From assembly GCA_031552845.1 (NCBI GenBank), contig JAVBMC010000043.1, positions 1-23,778 on the forward strand: a stretch of 23,778 nucleotides of DNA. The letters run 5' to 3'. Made by a program: the position numbers and the translations under genes. The notes under the pieces are model-generated. The model worked only from the letters and a program-made list of their open reading frames with translations. It was not told the origin of the DNA and did no database searches. Below, one piece after another: positions 21,346 to 23,778 of this stretch; position 1 is the stretch's first letter, and each line of letters begins with the position of its first letter. This DNA comes from JAVBMC01 sp031552845 (GTDB lineage Bacteria > Verrucomicrobiota > Kiritimatiellia > RFP12 > DVOR01).

Positions 21346-23778
21346 TCAGTTAGCAGGAGTGAACACAGACTCCGGAATCATCTTACGGATGTCTTCCTCC
21401 ATTGCCGGTGCTTTCTTGATGATCTGCTCGGCAAAATCCTTCACCATACGGCGGACAGCCGCGCTGCCCGGAATGGCGTGGTTGAGGTAGATAATGGCGC
21501 CTTGTGCAATGACGGTGCGCTCGCTGATCTTCAGGTCCGACATGGCCTTGGAATCCGTTACAAACACAGCGGTGAACTTAACCAACTGTTCCGGATACTT
21601 GTTGATCAAATCCTCCCATTTCATCTCCTGCCCGGTCCCGGCGAAAACAATCTTCCGAGTATCGACCTTCTGGATATTAGCATAGCCCGGCAGCTTTTTA
21701 ATCAGGTAGTTCTGATAGGCCTCAACACAGTCGATACGTTTCATCGCCAAGTTGAAAACAGCCTTGCCTTCTTCGGTTTTCAACGCATCGCCAACACGGT
21801 TAAGCTTGCGGCGTGCGGCAACGAAGTTGAATGCCCGCACATCAGCTTGAACACCCATTTCAGCCTGCTGAACGTTCTCGGTTTCAGCGCGGACCAATGC
21901 GTCTTTTTCTGCTTTGTCTTTGTCGGCCTGCGCCCTGTCATCAGCGGCCTTTTTAGCTTTTTCGTCGGCATCGGCTTTTGCCTTGAAGGTGCGCTCCATC
22001 GTTTGAATCTCACGCTTGATTTTAATTGCGGAATTTTGGATCTTGCGGGAGAGTTTTTCAGCTTGAGCAGTATCCTTTGAAGCCATGATTCGGTTGTACT
22101 CTTGTGTAATGCGCTCGGCAAGTGCCTGCATTCGAGGTATGTCATTTGGATAGTCGTCCGCTTCGTGAGCGGTTTCAGTCAGCCATGTGCTCCATGCTGC
22201 AAGATCCTTGGCTATGGCGGACAACTCCGCAGCGTCCAGCACAACCTCCTGAATCATCTTGATGCCAAGCGGCAGATCAACGCTTTCCTGTGCAGGCTCA
22301 TCGTTGACAGCCGTCGGCTCTGGTTGAGGCTCCGGTTCCGGTGCAGGTGCTTGTTCTTTAACCTCCGCAACGGTGTTGGTGGCACCTTCTGCGGCGGCTG
22401 GCGCATTGGTGACCGCCTGTTCGGCAGGCTTGGCCTCTGCAGGGGCTTTCTTTACGCCAAACTCCGGTTCGTAAAACTTGCGTTCCGGAGGCGTTGGGGC
22501 TAAATACTGGTAAAGTTCCTGTGGGATTGCCTTCTTGGCGAGCGACTGAATCTCCTGCACTTGAGAATTGGCAAGGTCAGCTGCGGCCTTGTATTTGCCA
22601 CTCAGCCCTTGTGCGCCAGTCAGATGAGCATTAATGGTGTTGCGGGCTGTTGTCAGCGCACCGGTCTGCAGAGTCGTTGCATCCGTGATCTTCTTTTTGT
22701 TTTGCGCATGTATTGCAAACAAGACGCCGCCGATAATCAAGAGAATCAGGGTAACGAAACCGAGGATGGCAAACAGGATAACTTTGAGAAGTTTGCGTTT
22801 GCGCTCTTCCTCGCTATCGCTTGGCTGTATGATCGGCACCGGGGGAATGTTGGAGACAGGCGCTTGGTCACCTGAAGAGGAATCACCGGCGGCGTCACCT
22901 TTGTTGAGCTTGAGGCTGTTCTTGGTTTTAACCGTGAACTTCTTCCCGCCGAACGCAGCGGGTTTGACTTTCTTCAAAACGGCACGGATATCGGCGAGGA
23001 GCGAATCATAAGTCGGATAGCGCAGGCCGGGCTCGCGCTTCAGGAGGCGGTCAACCATCGCGCTGATGTCGAGGTCGATGCCTTGGACGCAGTCCTTCAA
23101 CTGACGCGGCGGATTCTCGAGCCGTGCACGTACCACGGCCACGGCGTCGGGGCCGTCAAACGGTGGAAAGCCCGCAATAGCGTGGAAGATGGTTCCACCC
23201 AAGCTGTACATATCGGCACGGAAGTCAACCTTCTGGCGGGATACTTTCTCGGGTGCGATGTAGTAGGGGGTGCCCCAGACTTCGTCGCCGCCTTCCTTAA
23301 CGCCGCCCAACGCCGCAATGCCGAAATCGACGAGTTTGGCGTTTCTGTTTTCATCCAGCAGGATGTTCTCGGGTTTGACGTCGCCATGGACGATGTTCAG
23401 TTCGCCGGCTTGCTTGAGGGCTTCGGCAATCTGCTCGGCGACCTTCATCACGATGCTCTGGTCAACCGGACCGGACGCCATCATCTTGGAGAGGCTGGTG
23501 CCCTTGACGAGCTCCATCACGATGAAAGGCTGGCCTTGTTCTTCGCCGAAGGAGTAAATCTGCGCGATATGCGGATGGTTCAGCTTGGCGACCGCCTGCG
23601 CTTCGCGGCGGAACGTTTCGATGAACTCGGGGATATCGCCGAGCGACTTCTGCATGACCTTGATGGCGACCTCGCGGTTGAGCGATAAGTCCTTCGCACG
23701 GAAGACGCCGCCCATGCCGCCCATGCCCAAACACTCCATCAGGAGGAAGCCGTTAAACATGCCGGGCGCGGGGAATGC
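21346..23778 (-). CDS. PknB-type Ser/Thr protein kinase with membrane anchor (5' end probably outside window)
   Basis: Residue numbers count from the ATG at 23760; the frame stays open to the window edge (AFPAPG precedes) and no Shine-Dalgarno precedes that ATG, so the true start is probably beyond it. The kinase domain (~1-262) has the glycine loop GMGGMGGV, VAIK with Lys34, HGDVKPEN with catalytic Asp127, DFG, and APE. The HRD arginine is replaced by Gly126, a non-RD form, so control by activation-loop phosphorylation may be weaker. A basic/acidic linker leads to one membrane segment (~323-351). The extracytoplasmic part has an Ala/Pro/Glu linker (~390-440), a Lys/Ala/Asp-rich coiled coil (~560-625) and a C-terminal globular region with no recognised domain. 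It is likely an envelope sensor kinase; ligand unknown. The HEAT-repeat gene follows after 11 nt. Confidence 0.92.
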   Translation of the reverse strand, partial: AFPAPGMFNGFLLMECLGMGGMGGVFRAKDLSLNREVAIKVMQKSLGDIPEFIETFRREAQAVAKLNHPHIAQIYSFGEEQGQPFIVMELVKGTSLSKMMASGPVDQSIVMKVAEQIAEALKQAGELNIVHGDVKPENILLDENRNAKLVDFGIAALGGVKEGGDEVWGTPYYIAPEKVSRQKVDFRADMYSLGGTIFHAIAGFPPFDGPDAVAVVRARLENPPRQLKDCVQGIDLDISAMVDRLLKREPGLRYPTYDSLLADIRAVLKKVKPAAFGGKKFTVKTKNSLKLNKGDAAGDSSSGDQAPVSNIPPVPIIQPSDSEEERKRKLLKVILFAILGFVTLILLIIGGVLFAIHAQNKKKITDATTLQTGALTTARNTINAHLTGAQGLSGKYKAAADLANSQVQEIQSLAKKAIPQELYQYLAPTPPERKFYEPEFGVKKAPAEAKPAEQAVTNAPAAAEGATNTVAEVKEQAPAPEPEPQPEPTAVNDEPAQESVDLPLGIKMIQEVVLDAAELSAIAKDLAAWSTWLTETAHEADDYPNDIPRMQALAERITQEYNRIMASKDTAQAEKLSRKIQNSAIKIKREIQTMERTFKAKADADEKAKKAADDRAQADKDKAEKDALVRAETENVQQAEMGVQADVRAFNFVAARRKLNRVGDALKTEEGKAVFNLAMKRIDCVEAYQNYLIKKLPGYANIQKVDTRKIVFAGTGQEMKWEDLINKYPEQLVKFTAVFVTDSKAMSDLKISERTVIAQGAIIYLNHAIPGSAAVRRMVKDFAEQIIKKAPAMEEDIRKMIPESVFTPAN

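Overview
The window looks like a chromosomal segment of a Gram-negative bacterium of the PVC group, most likely Kiritimatiellota, Verrucomicrobiota or Lentisphaerota. This is inferred from gene families, not from a marker gene. The grounds are a LolC/LolD lipoprotein-release pair (so an outer membrane), a PknB-type kinase with a membrane anchor, a giant BspA-type leucine-rich-repeat surface protein with verrucomicrobial-looking C-terminal beta domains, exported beta-strand-repeat proteins opening with a Trp/Gly/Asn-rich segment, and intergenic CGCGGAG / CGCAGAT repeats. Both ends are cut: the first gene lacks its 5' part and the last gene (minus strand) runs off the right edge.

Layout. Positions 1-582 hold the C-terminal part of an HU-like/DUF4469 DNA-binding protein, closed by a strong terminator. 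Positions 583-1589 are mostly non-coding: a 23-bp-period tandem hairpin array, dispersed repeats, a possible leader pseudoknot, a small CX4C Lys-rich protein (1226-1477) and a long stem-loop. Positions 1590-6518 encode a 1642-residue BspA-like surface protein. A bidirectional terminator separates it from a five-gene minus-strand operon (11775 down to 6639) with a clear sigma70-type promoter: exported TPR protein, LolC-type permease, LolD ATPase, Agl23-like (TIGR03663) membrane protein and a GT2 dolichyl-phosphate-type glycosyltransferase. The divergent intergenic region (11776-12371) carries a second 23-bp-period hairpin array with different arm sequences. Positions 12372-16941 are a plus-strand trio of secreted proteins: a GH16 enzyme, a beta-strand-rich exported protein and a clan GH-A (GH39/GH5-like) enzyme, ended by a terminator. 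Then come guaB (IMP dehydrogenase) and an OppF-like ATPase on the plus strand. These converge, with overlapping stop codons, on a minus-strand pair: a membrane-anchored HEAT-repeat protein and a Ser/Thr kinase.

How the genes may work together. The secreted trio is a small polysaccharide-degradation unit without TonB/Sus genes in view. The Lol/TPR/Agl23/GT2 operon links envelope lipoprotein traffic with lipid-linked sugar chemistry. The kinase and HEAT-repeat protein form an envelope signalling pair. The signal least explained by standard annotation is the pair of intergenic arrays (696-810 and 11898-11982). Both use exactly 16-nt mini-hairpins (5-nt arm, 6-nt loop, 5-nt arm) separated by exactly 7-nt spacers, with different arms at the two loci but related spacers in opposite orientation.
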